Position numbers and translations under genes: made by a program
Part shown: positions 1 to 5,670 of the stretch, one piece after another
How the letters are laid out: each line of letters opens with the position of its first letter
Position numbering within the stretch: position 1 is the first letter of the stretch
The notes under the pieces: generated by a model
What the model saw: only the letters and a program-made list of their open reading frames with translations
Told to the model about the DNA's origin: nothing
Databases searched by the model: none
Assembly (NCBI GenBank): GCA_030599515.1
Contig: JAUVNV010000151.1
Coordinates: 1-6,210 of the forward strand
From: Acidimicrobiia bacterium
GTDB lineage: Bacteria > Actinomycetota > Acidimicrobiia > Spongiisociales > UBA5794
Direction: 5' to 3'
Length of the DNA stretch: 6,210 bases

Positions 1-1329
1 ATCGCGCCAGTTCTCCCCCATGCCTGCGAGGAGGCTGGGCGGGAGGTTCTCTACGTCGACTACAAGATCGCTGTCGACGGGCCAATCTTCTAGCAAGATG
101 GGTTTGTAGCCCTCGGGGTAGTACGCAGCCGGGTCGATCTCCTGCTCGCGAACGAACGACTCCTGAATGTCTTCCCTCTTGTTGACTGGGAGCGGTACGA
201 CCAGCTGGCCATCGTCGAAGTTCTGCTGGGGTGCCCTGGAATTCGGGAAGTCCGGCAGGATCCCCTCTCGAACCCAGATCTTGTCCATCGTGACGTTGAC
301 GACGACACCGTCGGGTGCACCGAAGTGGAACGGTCCCTGCCAGTGGTGGCGGATCTCGGCGACGGTCTCTTCGTTCTGATACGGGTCGAACGCCATGTGA
401 GTCACCATGCCGAGACGAGGTTTCACCTGATTCATCAGGTACCCCGCTGCATATCCGGGCGTGTGGTGGGTGTCGATCGTGTATCGGCCGAGAAACGGCG
501 GTACGCCCTGGACCCCGGATGCGATACTGACCAGCTCGGCCTGCGTCTCCGTGATGTAGACGTCGGCACCTGCGGCGTACTTCTCGTCAAGCTGGCTTGG
601 TCGTCCGTCGCCGGTCCACACGACACTCATCCCGTTCCAGTTCAGCCGGTACCCGGAAGCTCCATCCTTGGCGTGGGAACGTTGCCAATGGATCACCTCG
701 ACGCCACCCTCGTCGTAGATAACGCCGCCGTTGTCTCTGAAGTCGAACTCGTTGACCTCGATGTTCCATCCCTCGCCGATCGGGAACACATTGAAGGCAT
801 CCATGTGCCAGCCGAGCATCATCTGCATGCCCTCGACCATCTTCGCTGTGCCGTACTCAGGAGTGCGTCCGGACGGCCCGAAGACCCGAAGCTTGTTGTG
901 CCAGCGACCGGACCATCCGCCGAACATGTAGAGATAGGGCAGCGAACCGAAGTGGTCGACGTGGAGGTGGGTGATGAACACCTTGTCGATCTCGTTGAGG
1001 GCGATTCCGCTGGCGATGTAGTTGGCGACAGAGCCTTCGCCCATGTCGAAGACGAAATTCTCTCCGTTGCCCAACTGGATAAGGATCGACGTGTTCATCT
1101 GACCGGGACGGATCATCGGGGACGTCCCCATGAAGATGATCCTGATCTCGTCCGGACCGATCTTCTCCGTGCGGGGGAACCAGTTCGCCGCCGACTTCAG
1201 ACCGGGCGTCGGTTCGATCCCTTCGAAGAGAAGACCCTCTTTCCAACGGCCCATCGGAACACCCCCGTACAGGGCGTTCTGGATGTCCTCGGGTGATGAC
1301 TGTGGCCGCCGGGTGGTGTCGTCACTCAT
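1..1329 (-). CDS. MBL-fold metallo-hydrolase, GntH-like (C-terminus cut by window edge)
   Basis: This is a metallo-beta-lactamase-fold hydrolase with at least 443 residues; the frame is open to the left edge. The metal site is visible as HLHVDH at residues 121-126, His219, Asp241 in TGDGRP and His311 (His288/289 are also conserved-looking), the usual two-metal set. No signal peptide or membrane segment is seen, so it is probably cytoplasmic. The stretches TSILIQLGNGENFVFD, FGPSGRTPEYG, YRLNWNGMSVVWTGD and WQGPFHFG remind me of proteins annotated as guanitoxin-biosynthesis MBL hydrolase GntH. That family name is recalled, the substrate is unknown, and no other guanitoxin gene is present. Two ATGs are adjacent (1332 and 1329). 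AGGAG at 1338-1334 lies one base from the first and four from the second, so I chose the second. An acidic tail of about 85 residues follows the core. It is divergent from the TetR gene, which probably controls it. Confidence 0.85.
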   Translation of the reverse strand, partial: MSDDTTRRPQSSPEDIQNALYGGVPMGRWKEGLLFEGIEPTPGLKSAANWFPRTEKIGPDEIRIIFMGTSPMIRPGQMNTSILIQLGNGENFVFDMGEGSVANYIASGIALNEIDKVFITHLHVDHFGSLPYLYMFGGWSGRWHNKLRVFGPSGRTPEYGTAKMVEGMQMMLGWHMDAFNVFPIGEGWNIEVNEFDFRDNGGVIYDEGGVEVIHWQRSHAKDGASGYRLNWNGMSVVWTGDGRPSQLDEKYAAGADVYITETQAELVSIASGVQGVPPFLGRYTIDTHHTPGYAAGYLMNQVKPRLGMVTHMAFDPYQNEETVAEIRHHWQGPFHFGAPDGVVVNVTMDKIWVREGILPDFPNSRAPQQNFDDGQLVVPLPVNKREDIQESFVREQEIDPAAYYPEGYKPILLEDWPVDSDLVVDVENLPPSLLAGMGENWRD

Positions 1330-1358
1330 CATGCTCCTCTTCTTGGTGTCGAAACGAG

Positions 1359-1387
1359 AGTATCACGACCACAAGACATGTGGGACA
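1359..1387 (-). promoter_or_regulatory. Weak candidate promoter for the MBL hydrolase
   Basis: Reading the minus strand, GATACT at 1364-1359 is a plausible -10 box, preceded by T and G that could act as an extended -10. The -35 position (1387-1382, TGTCCC) is poor and lies inside an inverted repeat. Transcription would start near 1352, giving a leader of roughly 20 bases that includes the AAGAGGAG ribosome binding site. This is inferred from spacing only. Confidence 0.3.
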
Positions 1388-1416
1388 TTTCGTCCCGTAG
1401 GCGCAGCAGCGCCTAC
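1382..1416. promoter_or_regulatory. Two adjacent dyads, candidate TetR operators
   Basis: In the divergent gap are GGGAC-ATTTC-GTCCC (1382-1396, 5-base arms) and, directly next to it, GTAGGCGC-AGCA-GCGCCTAC (1397-1416, perfect 8-base arms). TetR-family dimers usually bind such inverted repeats beside their own gene. The first dyad overlaps the candidate -35 of the MBL gene. The second overlaps TACAGT (1414-1419), a possible -10 for the TetR gene that would make its leader only a few bases long. Joint repression of both genes is therefore plausible. The second dyad could also form an RNA hairpin, though it would lie upstream of the expected start of transcription. Confidence 0.5.
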
Positions 1417-1427
1417 AGTCAGGACCC

Positions 1428-2000
1428 ATGAGCCCCGGAGCTGACAAACAGCAAGACGTCACCGACCCACGAATCGCTTCAACTCGGAAACGGATTCTCG
1501 GCGCGGCACGGCAGCTCCTCGTCGAGGAAGGCCAGGAGGCCGTCACACCGACGCGACTCGCCGGGTTGACCGGCATCTCCCGTTCGACGATCTACCGGCG
1601 CTGGCCCGATCCCGACGACATCGTTTTCGAGGCGATTGCCGACGACACCGAAGCACCACCGTTCACGCCCAGCGGCGACGTCCGTCAGGACCTCACCCGC
1701 TATCTCGAGGCCTTGAGAGAGGGGTTGCAGGCATTTCACACCACTCTCCTCGCCACGAGAATCGACCGGGCAGAGCGTGAGACCAGGACGGCGGAGATGC
1801 TCCGCCGGACCGGACAAAGCCGCCGCTATCTCATGGCCGACCTGCTCGGCCACCCACGAGAGGATTTCGCGGCGGCGCAGGCGCTCATCGTTGGGCCACT
1901 CATGTATCAGCGTTTCCTGGCTCGCGAAGACATCACCGACGAACTCATCGAACTCGTCGTCGATGCCTACATGCAGACCCGGTCCGGTCTGCTGGAGTGA
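1428..2000 (+). CDS. TetR/AcrR family transcriptional regulator
   Basis: A 190-residue TetR-type repressor. The N-terminal DNA-binding region spans about residues 16-66: a first helix TRKRILGAARQLLVEEG, then TPTRLAGLTGISRSTIYRRWPDPDDIVFEAI, where GISRSTIYRRWP is the classic recognition helix and following turn. Residues from about 80 to 185 form the ligand-binding and dimerisation part and resemble the TetR_C_11 type (PF16859, recalled). The ligand is unknown. The ATG has only a weak AGGA three bases upstream (1421-1424), consistent with a very short leader. It is divergent from the MBL hydrolase, and its stop is four bases before the membrane protein gene, so it probably regulates itself, the hydrolase and the membrane protein through the dyads at 1382-1416. 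Length and domain order are normal for the family. Confidence 0.93.
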   Translation: MSPGADKQQDVTDPRIASTRKRILGAARQLLVEEGQEAVTPTRLAGLTGISRSTIYRRWPDPDDIVFEAIADDTEAPPFTPSGDVRQDLTRYLEALREGLQAFHTTLLATRIDRAERETRTAEMLRRTGQSRRYLMADLLGHPREDFAAAQALIVGPLMYQRFLAREDITDELIELVVDAYMQTRSGLLE

Positions 2001-2004
2001 GATC

Positions 2005-4341
2005 GTGAACCGGTACTTCGCAAGCAGCCCCCATCAACCGCGAGTGCGCCGGGCCACCGATGTGTGGCTCGTCGTCATCGGACTGGTTCTCCTTCTGTGG
2101 ACCGCCGCCAACGTCGATCGTGTGGCGGCCGTCGAGACGGCGCTCACGGATCTTGCCCAGAGCGCACCACTCTGGTTCGAGCAGGTCTTCCGGCTCGCCT
2201 ACTTCCTTGGATTGTTGTTGGTGTGGGCAGTCATCATCTCGGTAATCGCCCAGGGCAAGAAGCGCCTCGATCTCCTGCGCGATATTGCCGTCACCGTCGT
2301 CGCCACTATTGTCGCCATTCTGTTCTTCATCTGGTGGCTCGACGGATCCATCCCAACGGTCTTTCCAGAGTTCGTAGATGGAGACGGCGGGTTCACGTTC
2401 CCGATCCTGCGGGTCGCAATCCTGACGGGCGTCATCACCGTTGCCTCCCCCCACCTCGCGCGACCCGTGAGGCGGTTCGGCTGGTTGATGATCATCCTGG
2501 TCGCCATCTCGGGATTCGGGCTCGGGATCGGCCTGCCGAGTGACGCGATCGGCGGTATCGGCCTCGGGCTCCTCGTCGGCGGCGCTGTCCTGCTCATCTT
2601 CGGCTCTCCGATGGGGTATCCCGATAGGGATTCGGTTGCCTCTGGGTTGGGAGGTCTCGGTATCCGAATCGCCGACCTGGAACTCGCATCCGACCGTTCC
2701 TGGGGTGTGCGTCGCCTCACCGGGTCACTCGACGATGGAACCCCGATCGAGGTCAAGGTCTACGGTCGCGACGCGGTCGGTTCGCAGCGGTTCGCTCGAG
2801 CGTGGCGATCGTTGTGGTATCGCGACGGCGGTCAGACGTATACGTCCAATCGACTTCAGGCCGTCGAGCATGAGGCGCTTGCTCTCCTGATTGCGCAGCG
2901 CCACGGCATTGCGACACCGGAGATCCTCGCCGTCGGGTTGGGCGGGGAGGACATGGCACTGCTTGCAACGACGCGGCGAGGCGCTTCGATTCACCCGGAT
3001 ACACTCACCGCCGCTTCGCTGACTGCTGTGTGGCAGGAAGTCGCCCAACTCCACGACGCCGACATTGCGCACGGAGCATTGACGCTCAGCGCCATCACAA
3101 TCGACGACGGCCAACCGGTGATCGGCGACCTCGCTGCGGCTTCGCTCAGCGCGTCCGACATGCGCAAGAGCCTCGACGTCGTGTCCCTCTTGTTCTCATC
3201 GGCAGTCGCGGTCGGTGCCGGAGATGCCGTCACTGCGGCACAGGCCGGCATCGGAGACGACCAACTGATCGCAGCGCTTCCGTACGTCCAGGTTCCGGCC
3301 CTGACGCGATCCCAGCGCGGCCTGATCGACAAGCCCAAGACCCTCATGTCCAACCTGAGTGACGCCATCGCCGCAGCCACCGGCGCCGAGGCACCGGAGC
3401 CTGCCAAGCTGCGACGGGTCCAGCCCAAGGATCTCATCATGCCGGCGCTGTCCCTCGTGGCAGCCTACGCCCTGATCGGCATGCTGACCGACATCGACTT
3501 CGTCGCCGTCTGGGACGTCGTCGAGAGCGCAGCCTGGATCTGGATTGTCGTTGGTTTCCTGATTGGACAGTCGGTCTTCTTCCCCGACGCGACCGGGATG
3601 CTATTCGCTACTGGTTACCCGCTCCCTCTCAAGCCCTTGACCATCCTCCAGGTATCGGTGAAATGGATCGGCCTCGCGGTCCCGAGTGCAGCGGGCCGCG
3701 TCACGATGAACGCTCTGTTCCTCAGGAAGTACGGAGTCTCGCCAACGCTCGCCGTCACTCAGGGCGCGCTCGACGGCATCGCGGGATTCGTCACCGAGGC
3801 CGGAATCCTCATCGTTGCCCTCATCGCAACGGATTTGTCCCTGGATCTCGACACCGACGCCATCAACTGGGGCCCCGTCCTGTTGATCGTCACGGTGCTG
3901 ATCATCGGCTCGATCATCGCGATCCTCCGAATCCAGCGACTACGAGAGACCGTGCTCCCTCCGCTCAAGGACGCCTGGACGATGCTCTGGAATCTCCTGA
4001 AAGATCCAAGACGGACGCTCGGACTGCTCGGCAGCAACCTGGCGTCACGGACGATCCTCGCCATCACCCTCTGGTTCATCCTCCAGGCCATCGGAACACC
4101 CCTTCCCCTGGTCGTAGCCCTTGTCGTCACCGTCGCGACGAACCTCCTCGCAGGACTGGTACCAATCCCCGGAGGTATCGGCGTGGCCGAGGCGGTCCTC
4201 ACATCGTTCCTGATCGTTGCCGGGTTGGGTGCCGACGAAGCATTCGCTGCCGCCGTTGTCTTCCGAATTGCAACGTTCTACATCCCCGCCGGTGAGGGGT
4301 TCTTCGCCATGAAGTGGCTCGAGAAGAACGGGCATCTGTGA
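2005..4341 (+). CDS. Membrane protein: pseudokinase-like domain plus LPG_synthase_TM (UPF0104) domain
   Basis: A 778-residue integral membrane protein. The GTG start is chosen because GGAG (1994-1997) lies seven bases upstream and the TetR gene ends four bases before; the frame is open further upstream inside tetR. About six hydrophobic helices fill residues 20-205. Residues 225-460 are soluble and resemble a kinase/aminoglycoside-phosphotransferase fold: EVKVY with Lys251, EHEALAL, then LHDADIAHGAL (His356-Gly357-Ala358) and IGDL (374-376). The catalytic Asp expected in HxD is Ala358 and the DFG motif is not intact, so it is probably not an active kinase. Residues 476-770 form a second helix bundle with the signature GLVPIPGGIGVAEA (717-730), typical of LPG_synthase_TM, the flippase-like half of MprF. 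The DUF2156 lysyl-transferase domain is absent, so a role in lipid or glycan translocation is possible but unproven. Confidence 0.87.
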   Translation: MNRYFASSPHQPRVRRATDVWLVVIGLVLLLWTAANVDRVAAVETALTDLAQSAPLWFEQVFRLAYFLGLLLVWAVIISVIAQGKKRLDLLRDIAVTVVATIVAILFFIWWLDGSIPTVFPEFVDGDGGFTFPILRVAILTGVITVASPHLARPVRRFGWLMIILVAISGFGLGIGLPSDAIGGIGLGLLVGGAVLLIFGSPMGYPDRDSVASGLGGLGIRIADLELASDRSWGVRRLTGSLDDGTPIEVKVYGRDAVGSQRFARAWRSLWYRDGGQTYTSNRLQAVEHEALALLIAQRHGIATPEILAVGLGGEDMALLATTRRGASIHPDTLTAASLTAVWQEVAQLHDADIAHGALTLSAITIDDGQPVIGDLAAASLSASDMRKSLDVVSLLFSSAVAVGAGDAVTAAQAGIGDDQLIAALPYVQVPALTRSQRGLIDKPKTLMSNLSDAIAAATGAEAPEPAKLRRVQPKDLIMPALSLVAAYALIGMLTDIDFVAVWDVVESAAWIWIVVGFLIGQSVFFPDATGMLFATGYPLPLKPLTILQVSVKWIGLAVPSAAGRVTMNALFLRKYGVSPTLAVTQGALDGIAGFVTEAGILIVALIATDLSLDLDTDAINWGPVLLIVTVLIIGSIIAILRIQRLRETVLPPLKDAWTMLWNLLKDPRRTLGLLGSNLASRTILAITLWFILQAIGTPLPLVVALVVTVATNLLAGLVPIPGGIGVAEAVLTSFLIVAGLGADEAFAAAVVFRIATFYIPAGEGFFAMKWLEKNGHL

Positions 4342-4354
4342 AGGAGATCGGACG

Positions 4355-4558
4355 GTGACGCCAGAGGAGAGGGAGTCCATGGTCACGAAGAATCGCCGAG
4401 GCGAGCGACTGAGCCATGCCCTCTACGGTCTCATCATCGTCACGGCGACGCTTGTCGCTGAGAAGGACCACGTTGATGAGGCCTCGCACGTACCGACCTT
4501 GCGTTCTCGGGCTGCGATCTTGGCCTCTCGGTTCGCGAGCCTCTCTGTGGCGCGTTGA
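4355..4558 (+). pseudogene. 5' remnant of a small membrane protein gene
   Basis: A GTG start lies eight bases after AAGGAG (4341-4346), 13 bases downstream of the LPG_synthase_TM gene, so this was the third gene of the operon. The first ~42 residues look genuine: a charged N-terminus, then SHALYGLIIVTATLVAEKDHVDEA, which resembles the first helix of small actinobacterial membrane proteins I cannot name. After about position 4480 the reading continues to a stop at 4558 through sequence that is better explained as the antisense of the minus-strand ribbon-helix-helix-like gene. The rest of the protein is missing and is not seen again in the window. I read this as truncation by insertion or deletion at about 4470-4490, where the foreign segment begins. 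It could still be translated as a 67-residue product. Confidence 0.6.
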
Positions 4559-4794
4559 GCGAACACAAGCGACTCATCACCGTTGATGTCACCGAACACG
4601 CTGATGAGCTCTTGGTCGATGAGCATCGTGACTGCTCGCCCCATCGAGATCCCGGCTGCGTCGCAGTACCGCTTCCATGTCGACCACTTCGCCCCGTTCG
4701 CTGGCACCCGCAGCGTCCGATTCGCTTCATCGCCACCGAGGCCGGCGAGCAGCTTCCTATCGATCCTCGCCAGCGTGCCCCTATCCAAGTCCAT
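4423..4794 (-). CDS. Ribbon-helix-helix-like small protein, probable element-encoded regulator
   Basis: A 123-residue protein from ATG at 4794, chosen because AGGTGG (4805-4800) lies five bases upstream and the operator-like palindrome then stays outside the gene. An upstream TTG at 4833 is possible but would put the palindrome in the coding region. Residues 25-68 fit a ribbon-helix-helix shape: a strand RTLRVPA, helix AKWSTWKRYCDAAG, turn, helix SMGRAVTMLIDQELISVF. A charged, probably coiled helix follows (FAQRATERLANREAKIAARER). I recall similar small proteins beside actinobacterial integrases, but have no name for it. The last ~20 residues (CEASSTWSFSATSV...) are antisense to the broken membrane gene and are likely replaced sequence, so the natural C-terminus may be lost. 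It probably represses its own promoter. Confidence 0.6.
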   Translation of the reverse strand: MDLDRGTLARIDRKLLAGLGGDEANRTLRVPANGAKWSTWKRYCDAAGISMGRAVTMLIDQELISVFGDINGDESLVFAQRATERLANREAKIAARERKVGTCEASSTWSFSATSVAVTMMRP

Positions 4795-4807
4795 CAGCGC
4801 CACCTGA

Positions 4808-4827
4808 GATGTGCACATGTACACATC
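4808..4827. promoter_or_regulatory. Near-perfect 20-base palindrome, candidate operator
   Basis: GATGTGCACATGTACACATC reads the same on both strands at 18 of 20 positions; the only mismatched pair is positions 7 and 14. It lies 14 bases upstream of the ATG of the minus-strand ribbon-helix-helix-like gene, where autoregulators of this class usually bind. It is also 25-100 bases upstream of the integrase remnant, so it could once have controlled both directions. Confidence 0.55.
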
Positions 4828-4851
4828 GGGCAACTTGTTGCATGTGCGTGT

Positions 4852-5136
4852 GGTGTTTGACAGGGTTCGTGCGCAAATGCGGTGCCAGGGTCGACGCGGC
4901 GTTCGCGAGGCACACCTTCAGCCAGCCTCCTCGCCGCAGCCGACGCCAACCCCAAAGCCGTCCAGGCCCATCTCGGCCACTCCTCCATCACCGTGACCAT
5001 GGACCGCTACACCCACCTCTTCCCCTCCGACGTCGACGCGCTCATCAGACGACTCGATGACATCCGGACTCGAAACCTCGCGGCCCAGACGCGGCCCAAC
5101 GAACGCACACGGGGAATCGAATTCGGCGGTAGATGA
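4852..5136 (+). pseudogene. C-terminal remnant of a tyrosine recombinase (integrase), frameshifted
   Basis: Only the last third of a phage-type integrase remains. VDAAFARHTF is read in one frame up to 4919. An extra A at 4920 then shifts the reading, and ASLLAAADANPKAVQAHLGHSSITVTMDRYTHLFPSDVDALIRRLDD continues in the next frame to TGA at 5136. The LGHSSI box (His at 4978-4980) and the nucleophile Tyr (5008-5010, in DRYTHLF) are intact. The HxxR box reads A-F-A-R, so its His is lost, and the N-terminal half with the first catalytic Arg is absent. The upstream limit is uncertain because the sequence before about 4890 is degenerate. It cannot be active. Its stop lies 32 bases before the tRNA-derived repeat, the usual place for an integrase gene relative to its attachment site. 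Confidence 0.85.
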
Positions 5137-5141
5137 CAGAA

Positions 5142-5161
5142 ACCCCCGCCATAGCAGGGGT
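5142..5161 (-). terminator. Candidate hairpin terminator between tRNA scar and integrase remnant
   Basis: On the minus strand ACCCCTGC-TATG-GCGGGGGT forms an 8-base-pair stem (one G-U pair) with a 4-base loop, followed by TTCT. On the plus strand the same stem has a C-A mismatch, so the minus strand is favoured. It sits 7 bases downstream of the 3' end of the left tRNA-Arg fragment and could be the tRNA's old terminator, or act bidirectionally for the integrase gene. The T-run is short. Confidence 0.5.
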
Positions 5162-5168
5162 CCCAGCA

Positions 5169-5211
5169 GCACGCCCGGAGGGACTCGAACCCCCAACCTC
5201 CTGATCCGTAG
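5169..5211 (-). repeat. Left copy of 43-base tRNA-Arg(ACG) 3'-half, att-type scar
   Basis: The minus strand reads as the 3' half of tRNA-Arg(ACG): anticodon loop CTACGGA, the 3' strand of the anticodon stem, variable region, T-arm with GGTTCGAGTCCC and acceptor strand CGGGCG. It is identical over 43 bases to 6066-6108. On the right it diverges inside the anticodon loop, at 5212, and no D-arm or 5' acceptor strand follows, so it is not a tRNA gene. Tyrosine recombinases often cross over at the anticodon loop and duplicate the 3' half. The integrase remnant ends just to the left, which supports an attachment-site reading. No CCA is encoded here. Confidence 0.85.
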
Positions 5212-5224
5212 ATCTCCAAGGGGT

Positions 5225-5304
5225 GTCCACAGCCGTCCACAGCCGTCCACACAGCCAGGAACAGAAGGCCTCCCAGTCCACAGGCGTCCACAGCCGTCCA
5301 GAGC
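5225..5304. repeat. Six phased GTCCACAGCC iteron-like repeats
   Basis: Units begin at 5225, 5235, 5245 (GTCCACACAGCC), 5276 (GTCCACAGGC), 5286 and 5296 (degenerate, GTCCAGAGC). Steps are 10, 10, 31, 10 and 10 bases, so all lie on roughly the same face of the helix. Five contain GTCCACA, the core of the high-GC DnaA box TTGTCCACA; the first unit (GTGTCCACA) matches eight of nine bases. They may be recombinase arm sites, replication-initiator or DnaA sites, or sites for a directionality factor. They lie 14-93 bases from the left att repeat. Confidence 0.65.
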
Positions 5305-5305
5305 T

Positions 5306-5329
5306 ATTGGCTCCCAGATTGGCTCCCAG
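5306..5329. repeat. Perfect 12-base tandem repeat ATTGGCTCCCAG x2
   Basis: ATTGGCTCCCAG occurs twice head to tail (5306-5317 and 5318-5329), directly after the GTCCACAGCC cluster. Tandem pairs of this size next to a tRNA att site are typical of arm-type or directionality-factor sites of tyrosine-recombinase elements, which is an inference here. Confidence 0.6.
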
Positions 5330-5366
5330 GGTGGGAACGGCCAGCGCCGGACGCAAACTCTGGGGG

Positions 5367-5395
5367 TTCCCAACCCGCGCATTACGTATTACGAT
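5367..5395 (+). promoter_or_regulatory. Candidate leaderless promoter and dyad for the toxin-antitoxin module
   Basis: TTCCCA (5367-5372), 17 bases, then TACGAT (5390-5395) fit a -35/-10 pair, in the only AT-rich patch nearby. Transcription would start at about 5402-5404, on the start codon itself, and no ribosome binding site is seen, so the first gene is probably leaderless. The dyad CGTA-T-TACG (5385-5393), overlapping TACGTA (5383-5388), covers the -10 box and is a natural operator for the ribbon-helix-helix partner. Confidence 0.45.
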
Positions 5396-5403
5396 ATTGT
5401 GAT

Positions 5404-5670
5404 GTGGAGATCCACCGCACTGCCCGCAGGCACGGTATCGACGACGACGCCATCGGTCACGCCGTCGACCATGCCCTCACGGTTGTCGACCTCGAACCCG
5501 ACTCCGATCCACCCAAGGTGCTCGCAATCGGGCCCGACAGGGCCGGGAACCTTCTTGAGGTTATCTGGCTCGTACTCGCGGACGACGCCGATCTTGTGAT
5601 CCATGCCATGCGTCTACGCACCGCTCTTTACGACCTACTTCCGAGAAGACACGGGGAGGACACGCCGTGA
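5404..5670 (+). CDS. Putative toxin of a type II toxin-antitoxin module
   Basis: An 88-residue protein starting at GTG 5404. No in-frame start lies upstream and no ribosome binding site is seen, fitting a leaderless message. Visible features are TARRHGIDDDAIGHAVDHAL (helical, with two His), VVDLEPDSDPPKVLAIGPDRAGNLLEVIWLV (two strands around GPDRAGN) and DADLVIHAMRLRTALYDLLP near the end. The RHG...-IG.D..GNLLEVI...-IHAMRLR pattern recalls small actinobacterial proteins encoded next to CopG antitoxins and, loosely, BrnT-type RNases; that relation is a guess. Its stop overlaps the start of the antitoxin gene (GTGA), so the pair is co-translated. Toxin-first order matches brnTA. It could instead be a non-toxic partner protein. 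Confidence 0.65.
   Translation: MEIHRTARRHGIDDDAIGHAVDHALTVVDLEPDSDPPKVLAIGPDRAGNLLEVIWLVLADDADLVIHAMRLRTALYDLLPRRHGEDTP

Noticed and set aside
325..1296. 323-residue open frame on the plus strand
   Set aside because: It is the antisense of the MBL hydrolase, which has clear metal-binding motifs on the minus strand; the plus product has no recognisable domain.
1777..2004. Extension of the membrane protein to an upstream ATG at 1777
   Set aside because: It would overlap most of the TetR C-terminal domain; the GTG at 2005 has a well-placed GGAG.
1945..2756. Long minus-strand frames opposite the membrane protein
   Set aside because: Shadows of a high-GC gene; low-complexity composition and no ribosome binding sites.
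5225..5304. Possible CRISPR array
   Set aside because: Repeats are 10 bases and mostly contiguous, with no spacers of regular length and no cas genes.
5057..5599. 180-residue plus-strand frame containing GGTRTPNLLIR, and 5902-6108 containing RDSNPQPP
   Set aside because: These are translations of the antisense of the tRNA 3' halves, a well-known source of false proteins.
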